Shown here piece after piece: positions 1 to 8,410 of a DNA stretch of 35,911 nt. The notes under the pieces were generated by a model. That model was given only the letters and a program-made list of their open reading frames with translations. It was not told where the DNA came from and made no database searches. Origin of the DNA: a virus; IMG/VR virus record IMGVR_UViG_3300017613_000461, positions 1-35,911 of that record. One strand, written 5' to 3'. The stretch's first letter is position 1. Every line of letters begins with the position of its first letter. Position numbers and translations under genes: made by a program.

Positions 1-121
1 ACCATGTTTCAACTGGTGTTTGAATCGGGTGTCGGGCTTGAATCTGCTTTAGAGTCTGAATCCGACCCTGAAATCATGCTTAGGTGGTCAGATGACGGTG
101 GTAAGAAGTGGAGCAATATTC
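1..121. repeat. 121-bp terminal direct repeat, left copy (circular contig overlap)
   Basis: These 121 bases are identical to 35791-35911. The reading frame entering here continues the gp10-like gene that runs off the right edge, so the two ends join into a circle of about 35,790 bp. An exact overlap of this size is typical of an assembler closing a circular or circularly permuted genome. It is most likely an assembly overlap and not a biological terminal repeat. Confidence 0.95.
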
Positions 122-261
122 ACCGCAGAACGATAGGAGAAATAGGAGAGTACAAGGAAAGAACTATCTGGCGGCGGCTAGGAAAGTTTAGAAATAGAGT
201 ATATGAGTTTTCCTTCTCCGCTCCCTGTAAAACGACTGTACTAGCGGCGTATGCAGAATAG
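1..261 (+). CDS. P22 gp10-like tail/DNA-stabilisation protein, C-terminal end
   Basis: This is the last 86 codons of the protein that starts at 34666 and crosses the contig ends. Frame is conserved across the 121-bp overlap, giving a joined protein of 461 residues, close to the 472 of P22 gp10. In P22 this protein seals the portal after packaging and forms part of the tail hub. The ATG at 4-6 is an internal methionine and not a start. The TAG stop (259-261) overlaps the start of the next gene at 251, so the two are translationally coupled. Confidence 0.85.
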   Translation, partial: TMFQLVFESGVGLESALESESDPEIMLRWSDDGGKKWSNIHRRTIGEIGEYKERTIWRRLGKFRNRVYEFSFSAPCKTTVLAAYAE

Positions 262-790
262 GTTTTTCATAACCGGCCTTCCGCGCACTCGGAGCGCATG
301 GTTTGCGACGTTTTTCTCAGCTTTCCCGGTCCAGTGTTATCATGATGGGATTATGGGTTGTGAGTCGGTAGATGAGTATTTTGCGAAGTTAAACGGGGTG
401 AAATACTCGCATACTGGCGATGCTGGATCGGGAATCCCTCTTATTTGGAAGCAAATAGTAGAGCAGTACAACAATCCCCCGATCGTGTTGGTTGAGCGGG
501 ATATCGAGCCAATTCTTGAATTTGGCAGAAAGATAGGGACTTTGGATTGGGTACTTCCGTTGCAGGAAGCTATTAACGACATGACGGAAAGTTATCCTTT
601 TGTCATGCGAGTCAAGTTTGAAGAAATTAATGAAAGGCTGCCTGAAATATGGCGATATTGTGTTAGCGGTTATTCTTTCGATTGCCAACGGGCTGATCTA
701 TATAAGCAAATGAATATCCAGCGTAACTTTGCCCGGTATGCTGATCCAAAAATGTTAGAGAAACTAAAGATAGTTATGAGGTCGTTATGA
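251..790 (+). CDS. Small sulfotransferase-like protein
   Basis: 179 residues. Residues 9-19 (GLPRTRSAWFA) look like the 5'-phosphosulfate-binding loop of PAPS-dependent sulfotransferases. Residues about 79-92 (VLVERDIEPILEFG) resemble the 3'-phosphate-binding segment. It is shorter than typical sulfotransferases (250-300 residues) but similar to compact versions seen in phages. The start at 251 overlaps the gp10-like stop by 11 nt and the end overlaps the next gene by ATGA, so it is a passenger inside the tail/ejection operon. Its substrate cannot be read from sequence. A second, differently built sulfotransferase lies at 31519. The fold call is by motif only. Confidence 0.6.
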   Translation: MQNRFFITGLPRTRSAWFATFFSAFPVQCYHDGIMGCESVDEYFAKLNGVKYSHTGDAGSGIPLIWKQIVEQYNNPPIVLVERDIEPILEFGRKIGTLDWVLPLQEAINDMTESYPFVMRVKFEEINERLPEIWRYCVSGYSFDCQRADLYKQMNIQRNFARYADPKMLEKLKIVMRSL

Positions 791-1734
791 TCGGAATTGG
801 AATGGCGCTCGCAGGCGTGGCATCTTCTGCCATGAGTTCAAGTGCTGCTGGAAAAGCAGCTGATGCTCAAGCTGATGCGGCTGATAAGTCCGCACAGGTC
901 CAGTGGGATATGTACGAACAGACCAGAGCGGATCAGGGGCCGTATCGTGATGTTGGCACAAATGCCTTGTACCGGATGGCTGACCATTATGGGCTAGGCT
1001 ATGGCAGCCCTAGCTCTACAGTTTCAGGTGGAACGCAACCAAACGCACTTGCTCCTAGCGTCGTAAATCCAGCATACCCTGCTGGATCGCTAGGCAGCAC
1101 AATGCCTGATTTTCAGACTGATAGTAAGTTTTTGAATGCGTGGATGAATGCACCTGCATCAAGTGTGGCTCATTCATTCGGCAGTCCGAGTGGAACGGTT
1201 AATGGGTATCCGTCTACTCCGATACAGCCTGCACCACAAATATCGGCTGGTCCATATTCAGAAGGTGATAGACAATCAGATGCAATGGGGCATTTTTTCA
1301 CTAGCCCAGATTATCAGTTTCGGCTAGATGAAGGAATTAGAGGGATTGAGAATTCAATGTTGGCTAGAGGTAAAGGCTTATCTGGAAACACGGCTAAAGC
1401 GATTACTGGATATTCTGGTGATCTTGCTAGTGGTGAATGGAATAACTACATGAATCGGCTTGCTAGTATGGCTGGTATTGGCCAATCAGCAACCAACCAA
1501 ATGGGCCAGTACGGAGCAAATGCGGCGGCTAATATCGGCAACGCTAATATTGCCGCAGGGCAGGCTAGAGGCTCCGGGTATATAGGGCAGTCAGACGCCT
1601 GGGGTAATGCTTTTTCCAATGTAGGAGGTATGGCAGGCTATGGAAACTGGGGAGGGCAGCCTTCTGTATATGGAGGAAGTCAGTATTCCCCAAATGTTCA
1701 GTCGGCTTATGCCAATGATTGGTGGGGAAGATAA
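787..1734 (+). CDS. DNA ejection / internal virion protein (DNA transfer protein p32-like)
   Basis: 315 residues, rich in Gly, Ala and Ser, with a short hydrophobic N-terminus (residues 1-15) followed by an Ala/Asp-rich helix. Residues about 173-205 carry the stretch SPDYQFRLDEG...RG..LSGNTAKAI typical of the ejection proteins often annotated DNA transfer protein in P22-like podoviruses. These are packaged in the head and delivered with the DNA to build a channel through the envelope. It is the first of three consecutive ejection candidates. The start is fixed by an ATGA overlap with the sulfotransferase gene, and the stop overlaps the next start as TAATG. Confidence 0.7.
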   Translation: MIGIGMALAGVASSAMSSSAAGKAADAQADAADKSAQVQWDMYEQTRADQGPYRDVGTNALYRMADHYGLGYGSPSSTVSGGTQPNALAPSVVNPAYPAGSLGSTMPDFQTDSKFLNAWMNAPASSVAHSFGSPSGTVNGYPSTPIQPAPQISAGPYSEGDRQSDAMGHFFTSPDYQFRLDEGIRGIENSMLARGKGLSGNTAKAITGYSGDLASGEWNNYMNRLASMAGIGQSATNQMGQYGANAAANIGNANIAAGQARGSGYIGQSDAWGNAFSNVGGMAGYGNWGGQPSVYGGSQYSPNVQSAYANDWWGR

Positions 1735-2855
1735 TGGCAAACTTCATACAACGGCCTCGTCTTCCGAATATTGCAGGCGCATATCAAACGGGGCAGCTTG
1801 CGCGAAACCGATTTGACGCAGGTCAAATAGCTAACCAGACGAACGCTTTTAACCTGGAGAATGCGCAGCAAAACGCGCCTCTGAATCGGCAGGCTTTGCA
1901 AGTAAAGATTGATCAGAGTATAGCTCAAATGGATTCCGACCAGCTTAAGCAGGCAATGGAGAGGATGAAGAATGTGGGTTATGCGATGGACGTTTATTCT
2001 CAAAATCCACTTCCTCAACAGGAAGCTGAATATCCCATGCTTCGCCGGATGACGGCACAAATGGGGGCCGCTGATTGGCCAGAACAGTACGACCCTAATT
2101 TTATTGCTGAAAAGGTTGCTGAATCTAAGTATGTGTTGAGCCAAATGGAGGAAGCGGAAGCTAATTTTGGAATACAGCCTCAATATGCCACAGATGCGGA
2201 AGGAAATATAACAGCGTATCAGTTAAATAAAATGGGAGGAGCTAAAGCAATAGATTTACCTGGAGGTCAAAATTGGGTAGATCCTAGAAGAATGGTGGAC
2301 CTTGGAAATCAAGTTATACCTGTAGGACAAAGAACAGGGCGGCAAGGTACGCCTTTAATGAAAGGTATACCGCCAGCTCAGCAGCCTGCTGCTGTAGCAG
2401 AAACAGTAATAGCGAAAGAAGAGGCAAAGCAGCAAATCCAAGCTGAATTTGATTTACCGAAAGTACAGGCAGAAGCGTCTGATTCTATCAGGCTTGTTGA
2501 TGAGCTAATTAAGCACCCTGGTCTTGAGTATGCGGTTGGAAAATCATCTGTTCTTCCGGTTATCCCGGGTACTCCTTCCGCTGATTTTGTGGTACGGCTT
2601 GAGCAAATACAGGGGAAGCAGTTTTTATCAGCTTTTCAGGCATTGAAAGGGGCCGGTCAAATCACAGAGATCGAGGGACAGAAAGCGACTCAAGCAGTGG
2701 CCAGAATGCAAAGAAAACAATCAGAATCAGAGTTTATAAAGGGAGCTATGGAATTCAAGCAGATTTTAATGAAAGGATTAGCGAGAGCGAGAAACGAAGC
2801 TAAGAGGCCAATGAAGACGAAAGATTCAGGTTGGAGTATCCGGCGGATAAACTAA
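1734..2855 (+). CDS. Putative internal virion / DNA ejection protein
   Basis: 373 residues, Gln/Ala-rich and mostly helical, with no transmembrane segment. I chose the ATG at 1734 because it overlaps the previous TAA as TAATG; an in-frame ATG at 1719 lies inside the upstream gene. It is placed second of three late genes between the gp10-like protein and the tail fibre, which is where P22-type phages keep ejection proteins (gp7, gp20, gp16). Residues near 255-340 (SIRLVDELIKHPG, QGKQFLSAFQALKGAGQITEIEG) resemble segments common in phage internal proteins. Function is inferred from position and composition. Confidence 0.6.
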   Translation: MANFIQRPRLPNIAGAYQTGQLARNRFDAGQIANQTNAFNLENAQQNAPLNRQALQVKIDQSIAQMDSDQLKQAMERMKNVGYAMDVYSQNPLPQQEAEYPMLRRMTAQMGAADWPEQYDPNFIAEKVAESKYVLSQMEEAEANFGIQPQYATDAEGNITAYQLNKMGGAKAIDLPGGQNWVDPRRMVDLGNQVIPVGQRTGRQGTPLMKGIPPAQQPAAVAETVIAKEEAKQQIQAEFDLPKVQAEASDSIRLVDELIKHPGLEYAVGKSSVLPVIPGTPSADFVVRLEQIQGKQFLSAFQALKGAGQITEIEGQKATQAVARMQRKQSESEFIKGAMEFKQILMKGLARARNEAKRPMKTKDSGWSIRRIN

Positions 2856-2856
2856 T

Positions 2857-4815
2857 ATGGCGACTTACGAAATAACATCTCCTGATGGCGTCCGTTATGA
2901 GATTACTGCGCCCGAAGGAGCAACAAAAGCGCAGATAAAGGCTTTTCTCCTTAAGCAGTCGAAGCCACAGAAATCATCTAAACCAGAAGAAAGAGGGAGT
3001 TTTATTGATCCTCTTATGCAGGGATTAACCTTCGGCTGGGCTGATGAATTAGCTGGAATTGGTGCGCGACTCGGTCATGCTTTAGCGGGTGGCGAAAGAG
3101 GCGCTGAAATTGAGAAAGAAGAAACGGGGAAATGGCGCGAAGATTTACGTCAACAGAGGGAAAGAGCGCCACTTAGCTCTGCCGCTGTTGAGATTGGCGG
3201 TTCTTTAGTGTCTGGGGGCCCGGTAGGCAAAGCAGTAAAGGGAGTTAAAGGTTTAATAGGGTTGGGCGCTCTTGAGGGGTCTATAGCTGGTGCTGGTGCG
3301 TCTGATGAAGATAAGCTATCCGGTGCCTTAATTGGCGGAACTCTTGGTGCTGGAGCGGCTGGAACATTAGCGGGGGCAGGTAGTTTAGCTGGTTATGGAA
3401 AAAGGAAGCTTGCTCCTGTTGTTAACCGTCTTAGGGAAAGCCCCTCGACATCTGCCAACCGTATGCTAATGGAGTCGCTGGAATCGGAAAGTATTACACC
3501 TACTATGCTCCGGTCAAGATATCGGCAGATGGGTCCAGAGGCGACACTAGCAGACGTGGGGGGATACAAAACTCAGGGCATGGCTCAAGGCGTTGTAGAT
3601 GTATCACAAACAGGCGATGAATTAGCGCAGGCTAGGCGAGTATTTGCCGCTAGAGCTAAAGGCTCAACCGAAAGACTGAGAAAAGATATAGCAAAAGCGA
3701 CCGGAGTGAAAGAACGTTTCTTGCCGAAAATGGATGAAATCAATGCGCGGCAAAAGTCTTTATCAAAAGATGCTTATGCAAAAGCGTATCAACGAAAAAT
3801 TAATAATTCTCACCCGTTGTTAGTTGATTTGATAAATCGGCCAGGAGTGCGGGCGGCTATTCCAGATGCAGTTAAAAATGCTGCAAATGAAGGTCGCAAA
3901 GTACTCGGGTTAGATGCCTTATTGAAAGCAGGAAAGGATGCAAAAATAAGCGGTGAAATGATGCCGGATATGCAGGCATGGGATGAAATTAAGCGATATT
4001 TAGATAAAAAGGTAAACACAGCATACAGAACAAGTGATACAGGCGCACATTCCCTTAGAATACTGCGGGATAATGTAAGGACAACACTGGATAAGCTGAA
4101 TCCTGATTATAAGGGAGCAAGAAACATCTTTGCTGGTGATGCGGCACTGAAAGAGTCAATGGAAGAGGGAGAAAAATTCCTCACAAAGAAAACCAGGGAG
4201 GTAATGGAATTCCTTAGAGGTAAGGGTGATTCTGAAAAGCAGGGCTATTTAGTTGGTGCTGTAGAATCTATCAGAGAAAAAATGGGTCGTGCTAGAGCAG
4301 GAGAGATTGGTCAATTTCGCTTTCTTGAGACTGGGAACGCCAAGGAGAAATTGAGGCTCCTGTTTCCGAAGGGACGCGCAGGCGACAAGCAAATGCAGCA
4401 GTTAATGCGTACTCTTAACCGGGAGCGTGTATTTGCTACGACTCAAGGCAAGATAACGGAAGGCTCGCAAACAGCTTTAAGAGCAGCTGGTGGCCGTGTG
4501 GTTGGAGGGCAAGCCGCAATACCTACATCGGCAGAAATAGTTACGCATCCCATTAGAGGCACCATAGGAGCGGCGGTAGAAGCGGGCAGGGAAGCGATAG
4601 AAGGGCTAAAAGATAAGTCCATAGGAGAGCTAGGTAAGCTTTTGTTTTCGCCTGATAATGCCGAAATGGTAATAGCTGAATTACAACGTAGGGGCGTGCC
4701 TCCGCAAGTAATAGAAAGCTTGGTGGCTAAATGGACAAGAGCGGGTGCAGCAATGGCGCCCGCTATTGGGCTGGGGGCTGGGAATGTTGCCGATGAGATT
4801 AATCTTGGCCAATGA
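2857..4815 (+). CDS. Large internal virion / DNA ejection protein
   Basis: 652 residues. The N-terminus (residues 1-34) is a small domain (YEITSPDGVRYEITAPEGAT) common at the start of phage internal proteins. It is followed by GLTFGWADELAG at 56-67, a motif shared by many podovirus ejection proteins. Residues about 118-180 form a Gly/Ala-rich hydrophobic stretch that could insert into membrane. The rest is helical and charged. Size and position match P22 gp16 (609 residues). No lytic transglycosylase motif was recognised. The stop overlaps the next start as ATGA. Confidence 0.65.
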   Translation: MATYEITSPDGVRYEITAPEGATKAQIKAFLLKQSKPQKSSKPEERGSFIDPLMQGLTFGWADELAGIGARLGHALAGGERGAEIEKEETGKWREDLRQQRERAPLSSAAVEIGGSLVSGGPVGKAVKGVKGLIGLGALEGSIAGAGASDEDKLSGALIGGTLGAGAAGTLAGAGSLAGYGKRKLAPVVNRLRESPSTSANRMLMESLESESITPTMLRSRYRQMGPEATLADVGGYKTQGMAQGVVDVSQTGDELAQARRVFAARAKGSTERLRKDIAKATGVKERFLPKMDEINARQKSLSKDAYAKAYQRKINNSHPLLVDLINRPGVRAAIPDAVKNAANEGRKVLGLDALLKAGKDAKISGEMMPDMQAWDEIKRYLDKKVNTAYRTSDTGAHSLRILRDNVRTTLDKLNPDYKGARNIFAGDAALKESMEEGEKFLTKKTREVMEFLRGKGDSEKQGYLVGAVESIREKMGRARAGEIGQFRFLETGNAKEKLRLLFPKGRAGDKQMQQLMRTLNRERVFATTQGKITEGSQTALRAAGGRVVGGQAAIPTSAEIVTHPIRGTIGAAVEAGREAIEGLKDKSIGELGKLLFSPDNAEMVIAELQRRGVPPQVIESLVAKWTRAGAAMAPAIGLGAGNVADEINLGQ

Positions 4816-5408
4816 GTAAAGTAATCCTCCCTCCACCCCCCCGCGACCTGATTACTCAGGGGCAGATTGATTGGAGAAGTTTTTACCGATGGTTGGTTCA
4901 GCTTCGTGATCTTCTTCAGAATGATACTCAATTCGATTGGAGCCAGATCGATTTTACAGGCTCGGATATAGCGGATATCGCCTCCCGGTTACATAGCGAT
5001 CTCCAAAGTATTCTGGAAGTTGACGATACCGATACAGATACTGACAAAGACAAGCACGTTTCAAACGCTTTAGCTAAGTCGTGGACTGATGGAGTCTCGG
5101 ACTTAGCTACACATGAAGCTGACACGTCCCCTCACGGCGCTACAGGCGATATCGTAGGAGAGGGGGACATAGCCACCACAGCGGTCTATGGAGTGCTTAA
5201 GCAGGCTGTAGCCGTGGGAGATGCTGCCGCGCCTACAGCGTACTTGGCACACTCTTCAGGAGGCATTACCGTCACCTCCACCGCTGCAACCGACCTAGAT
5301 ACAACTGCTGCCGCTCTGGAAACTCTCAGGAACGAAACAGCAGCTCTAACGACCAAAGTAAACGACCTTCTAGCAACCCTAAGAACCTCAGACGCACTGG
5401 ACACATAA
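4812..5408 (+). CDS. Tail fibre / needle-like protein carrying a shared 34-nt segment
   Basis: 198 residues. The N-terminal part (PPPPRDLITQGQIDWRSFYRWL) looks like a virion-attachment domain. The middle has helical tail-fibre segments (DFTGSDIADIASRLHSDL), then SPHGATGDIVGEGDIAT, a Gly turn motif common in tail fibres. The C-terminus is a Thr/Ala-rich heptad-like helix suited to trimerisation. It could be the tail needle or a fibre adaptor next to the tailspike. Bases 5145-5178, encoding GDIVGEGDIAT, recur exactly on the other strand at 8281-8314 in the same reading frame. Start is fixed by an ATGA overlap at 4812. Confidence 0.55.
   Translation: MSKVILPPPPRDLITQGQIDWRSFYRWLVQLRDLLQNDTQFDWSQIDFTGSDIADIASRLHSDLQSILEVDDTDTDTDKDKHVSNALAKSWTDGVSDLATHEADTSPHGATGDIVGEGDIATTAVYGVLKQAVAVGDAAAPTAYLAHSSGGITVTSTAATDLDTTAAALETLRNETAALTTKVNDLLATLRTSDALDT
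5145..5178 (+). repeat. 34-nt segment shared with the minus-strand gene at 8171-8410
   Basis: These 34 bases are the exact reverse complement of 8281-8314. In both genes the segment is read in the same frame as GDIVGEGDIAT. It contains the palindrome CGATATCG. The peptide suits a tail-fibre turn, so this copy is probably the original. Confidence 0.9.
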
Positions 5409-5410
5409 TC

Positions 5411-7606
5411 ATGGGTAGATATTACGCACCTTTCCAAACCGCACTTGATAGCAACGGTGATCCTATTTCTGGTGCAAAGTTATATTTCTATCAGACCGGG
5501 ACAACCACGAAATTAACTACATACAGTGATTCTGCTCTCACCACGGCAAATACTAACCCCGTCATTGCAGATTCGGCAGGCAGGTTTGGTGATATATATT
5601 TGAGCAGTTCATCCACATATAAGGTGGTGCTCAAAGATGAGAATGATGTACTTATAAAAACAACCGACCCTCTTGATGGAACGGCATCTGGTAGCAGTAT
5701 CTGCGATGTAAAGGCGTTTGGGGCAGTCGGTGATGGAGTTACAAATGATCATGATGCTATTGCTCTAGCGTTAGCTTGCGCTGCCAATTCTGTCTATGGA
5801 ACCGGCGCTGTATTTTTTCCACGAGGTCATTACAAGATTGATACGGACGATGGCACGTTAACGATTCAGGAAGGTGTGGAAATGTACGGCGAGGGCGGGA
5901 TTCAGGTTCGTCGTCCAGGGGTTCAGTTGCAAGGCACTGTGATAGATATAGTGGGAACAACAAATTCTCCGTTTACTTATGAGCGTGGCACATATATTCA
6001 CAATCTATCTTTTGATTACTCGGATGAAGAAGAAGACCCCGTAACTCCTACAACCTATCCTTATTGTTTTCAGGGGGATGCTTCTACGAATGGGGCGAAG
6101 TCGTTTTTCGAGAATCTGTACTTTGATCGTTGTTTTAAAGGATTCGAAGCAACAGGCGGCACGGCATGGACAGGGGTGCATGGGTGTTTTTATAATCAAG
6201 TTATAAGTATTATCAATTCATCTGCTGTTTGCCGTATTACAGATTGCAGTTTCTCGTCAGTATGGCATCGAACAACAAATACAAATCTTAAGGCATATCA
6301 GCAAGACAATCTAAAAATCATCGAAGTTGATGGAGGGGCAGATGGGTTGATAATAAACGGAATGACCGTTTATATCGCCAAGATTTTCCTTTCATTGGTG
6401 AATGGTGATGGTATTAACTTTTTCCGTATGGGCGATTACCTGCTAGACGGTGTTCCTGATCTCATTTGGATGGATACCGATGTGATCGTTTACTCGATGC
6501 AGTTTTCAAACGGTATGCACAGGATGTATAACGATTGGGGTTCAACCAGTCGAATCTCTCCTTGTGTTTTTGATGGCTATACTTCAGCCGCGAGTGCCGG
6601 TCAGGTAGTTCATTTTCAGAATTGTCGGTTTCGTGTTTCACCAGGCGGTGTATTTTCGGTTGAGAGTGGAATCACATTAATTCTTGATGGCTGTTCATTC
6701 TTCGATTGGAACGTAGACGCAGGTGCAAGCGCAGAGGCAATGTCGGTTGTTTACATGAATCATGCCAGTGCTAACTTGGTCGTTAATGGAGGATCTGCTG
6801 ACAATAATACGCAATATAATTTAGCGGTAGAGTCGCGCTTAGTTACTGTTGACGCGGCTAACCGCGTAACAGTCAACGGGATGGATCTATTTAAAGTTAA
6901 AAAGATAGTCAATGTCTCGGCTGGTGTAACACTCCCTTATCTCTCTTGTTTTGGTAATACGGGAAAGGACATTGATAACCCCATCGCAATGGGGGCGGGC
7001 GCGTCGGTTACTTACCGAGAAGTTGCGCAAAATAACTGGGAGATACTTAATACAGAAACGATTGCATCGGATACAACAATCACTATAGCGAAAGATGAAT
7101 CTACGCTAGCAAAGGTCACTGGAACAACGGCAATAGAGGGCATTACGGAATCCTGGACGGGTCGCATAATTGTTCTGAAATTTGGCGCGACCTGCACGGT
7201 TAGTGATAATGCAGATAATATTCTGCTAAGAGATAGCCGTGATTTTGTTGGTGAGGTTAGTGATTGCTTAACACTGGTATATGACGGGTCAAATTGGTAT
7301 GAAACCAGCAGATCAAGAAACGTAACACTTACTACGCTTGAAACACTGGCAGCTGCAACGGAAATTACAATTGACCAAGATCATACAACAGTATGCACTA
7401 TAACCGGGACCACTCAAATCGACACTATTACCCCCTCATGGGCTGGGAAAGTAATAATTCTGAAGTTTGCATCGACTCCCACTGTTAAAGATGGCGCGGA
7501 TAATCTCGTATTAGCTGGAGCTGATTTTGTGGCTACTGCCCAAGATACGCTTACGTTATTTTGTGATGGAGTAAAATGGATAGAAACATCAAGATCGGTA
7601 AACTAG
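5411..7606 (+). CDS. Tailspike with pectate-lyase-type beta-helix
   Basis: 731 residues. Residues 1-90 form a head-binding-like domain (YYAPFQTALDSNGDPISGAKLYFYQTG). The segment DVKAFGAVGDGVTNDHDAI (about residues 98-117) is the classic entry to a pectate_lyase_3 right-handed beta-helix, seen in capsule- or LPS-degrading tailspikes. The helix runs to about residue 530. Two tandem repeats of about 90 residues follow (about 547-637 and 643-731), each with an ATxxTIxxDxxTxxxxTGTT...W.G.I..LKF pattern ending ETSRS. The reading frame ends in TAG, but the same frame stays open for 62 more codons. It binds and probably cleaves the surface polysaccharide receptor. Confidence 0.8.
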   Translation: MGRYYAPFQTALDSNGDPISGAKLYFYQTGTTTKLTTYSDSALTTANTNPVIADSAGRFGDIYLSSSSTYKVVLKDENDVLIKTTDPLDGTASGSSICDVKAFGAVGDGVTNDHDAIALALACAANSVYGTGAVFFPRGHYKIDTDDGTLTIQEGVEMYGEGGIQVRRPGVQLQGTVIDIVGTTNSPFTYERGTYIHNLSFDYSDEEEDPVTPTTYPYCFQGDASTNGAKSFFENLYFDRCFKGFEATGGTAWTGVHGCFYNQVISIINSSAVCRITDCSFSSVWHRTTNTNLKAYQQDNLKIIEVDGGADGLIINGMTVYIAKIFLSLVNGDGINFFRMGDYLLDGVPDLIWMDTDVIVYSMQFSNGMHRMYNDWGSTSRISPCVFDGYTSAASAGQVVHFQNCRFRVSPGGVFSVESGITLILDGCSFFDWNVDAGASAEAMSVVYMNHASANLVVNGGSADNNTQYNLAVESRLVTVDAANRVTVNGMDLFKVKKIVNVSAGVTLPYLSCFGNTGKDIDNPIAMGAGASVTYREVAQNNWEILNTETIASDTTITIAKDESTLAKVTGTTAIEGITESWTGRIIVLKFGATCTVSDNADNILLRDSRDFVGEVSDCLTLVYDGSNWYETSRSRNVTLTTLETLAAATEITIDQDHTTVCTITGTTQIDTITPSWAGKVIILKFASTPTVKDGADNLVLAGADFVATAQDTLTLFCDGVKWIETSRSVN

Positions 7607-7795
7607 CATTTAGAATCATTTTACTACCCAATAGGGCAGGCAACTGAAAAAGAAACCATCCGGGCAGACGGCCAGTTCTATATGAATGTCGGAGACACTG
7701 CCAACGTTTACCTAGCAAGAATAACCGGGAGCGGTTCCTTCACCCTTTCCACGGTTTCAGAAGATTCCAGTTTCGATATCCAAAGAGTTGAATAA
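7607..7795 (+). other. In-frame extension behind the tailspike amber stop
   Basis: Directly after the TAG (7604-7606) the tailspike frame stays open for 62 codons to TAA (7793-7795). The translation is protein-like (SFYYPIGQATEKETI...GSGSFTLSTVSEDS). The frame has no ATG until 7682, and no convincing ribosome site precedes that ATG. The TAA overlaps the next ATG as TAATG, the coupling used elsewhere in this genome, which suggests ribosomes reach this point. It may be a readthrough tail domain, a remnant of a longer spike, or a 37-residue gene starting at 7682. Confidence 0.55.
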
Positions 7796-7908
7796 TGCAC
7801 CCCTACGTCCCAAAGAAAAAACCCGATTATGCGATTATGGCGTATCGGGCAGGGTGGCGGGATTGTTTACGCTGGATGCTTAGGAAGTTAACGGCTGTTC
7901 ATTACTAA
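7795..7908 (+). CDS. 37-residue basic protein, unknown
   Basis: A short frame starting MHPYVPKKKPDYAIMAYRAG, rich in Lys, Arg and Trp, with no recognised family. Its ATG overlaps the TAA of the tailspike extension (TAATG), and it is the last + strand frame before the converging minus-strand operon. The region behind it (7909-7934) holds only a weak AATTA/TAATT dyad, so the late operon has no obvious strong terminator here. Whether it is expressed is inferred from the overlap. Confidence 0.4.
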   Translation: MHPYVPKKKPDYAIMAYRAGWRDCLRWMLRKLTAVHY

Positions 7909-7934
7909 ACCTTCCCCAATTAGCAGTTAATTAG

Positions 7935-8174
7935 TCACCTCTTCGCAGCGTTTTGTTCATTCATCGCGTCGGCACAGTCTAAGCACATTAATGGTGTAGC
8001 GGGGTTGCCAGATACTGGAATCATATGGTCTGGGTTGTGTCTTGTTTCGCAGTAGCAACAAGGATAATCACCGTTTTCGTCGATTAAATCCATCTGTGCT
8101 TCAACTTGAAGATCAAGTAAGTGTAGTAATTGCCGATGCAATTTCAGGCGGGACAACCACTCGTCGGTTCTCAT
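7935..8174 (-). CDS. Small HNH-like zinc protein
   Basis: 79 residues from ATG 8174, which overlaps the upstream stop as ATGA; an in-frame ATG at 8240 lies inside the upstream gene. The C-terminal half has CCYC, then HNPDHMIPVSGN, then MCLDC. The DHMIPVSGN stretch flanked by two CxxC-type pairs is the signature of small zinc-bound HNH nucleases, but the final catalytic asparagine/histidine is not certain. It is the last gene of the minus-strand operon. It could be a nicking nuclease or only a structural zinc knuckle. Confidence 0.5.
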   Translation of the reverse strand: MRTDEWLSRLKLHRQLLHLLDLQVEAQMDLIDENGDYPCCYCETRHNPDHMIPVSGNPATPLMCLDCADAMNEQNAAKR

Positions 8175-8410
8175 GTTATCTCCGTTGGCATAGGTACGCA
8201 GGGGCATACGGTAGAGTTGGGTGAATTGCCTGCGCCACATACGGGGCAGATCCAGCCGGCCTGTATGTTAGTAGGTGGCATGGTGGCTATGTCCCCCTCT
8301 CCTACGATATCGCCATATGTACTACCGCTACGCGTTGGACACCTTGTCAGGTGTGGATACCCTTCTTGTACTCCGCAATACTTGCAACGGATAAATTGTT
8401 CTTTACACAT
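8171..8410 (-). CDS. Zinc-ribbon protein with an embedded tail-fibre segment
   Basis: 79 residues. The N-terminal half has CKYCGVQEGYPHLTRC and the C-terminal half WICPVCGAGNSPNSTVCPC, two cysteine knuckles of the kind found in small lambdoid accessory proteins. Between them lies GDIVGEGDIAT, encoded by 34 nt identical to part of the tail-fibre gene at 5145-5178. The start has a good ribosome site (GGAGAGA) just before ATG 8410. It overlaps the preceding 42-codon frame by 8 nt and the next gene by ATGA. Function unknown. Confidence 0.6.
   Translation of the reverse strand: MCKEQFIRCKYCGVQEGYPHLTRCPTRSGSTYGDIVGEGDIATMPPTNIQAGWICPVCGAGNSPNSTVCPCVPMPTEIT
8281..8314 (-). repeat. 34-nt segment shared with the tail-fibre gene
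   Basis: This is the exact reverse complement of 5145-5178. It falls in the linker between the two cysteine knuckles of the zinc-ribbon gene and is read in the same frame as in the tail fibre. Confidence 0.9.

Noticed and set aside
1-121. Biological direct terminal repeat as in T7-like phages
   Set aside because: 121 bases is typical of an assembler overlap and cuts through a gene; P22-like phages package by headful and are circularly permuted.
389-688. Open frame on the minus strand over the sulfotransferase gene
   Set aside because: Shadow of the real gene: no ribosome site, no family, and the region is inside a coupled + strand operon. The same holds for the minus frames at 1707-2183, 4443-4931, 30748-31362 and others.
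5145-8314. Diversity-generating retroelement (template and variable repeat)
   Set aside because: The shared segment is identical and short, with no adenine-specific changes, and there is no reverse transcriptase in the genome.
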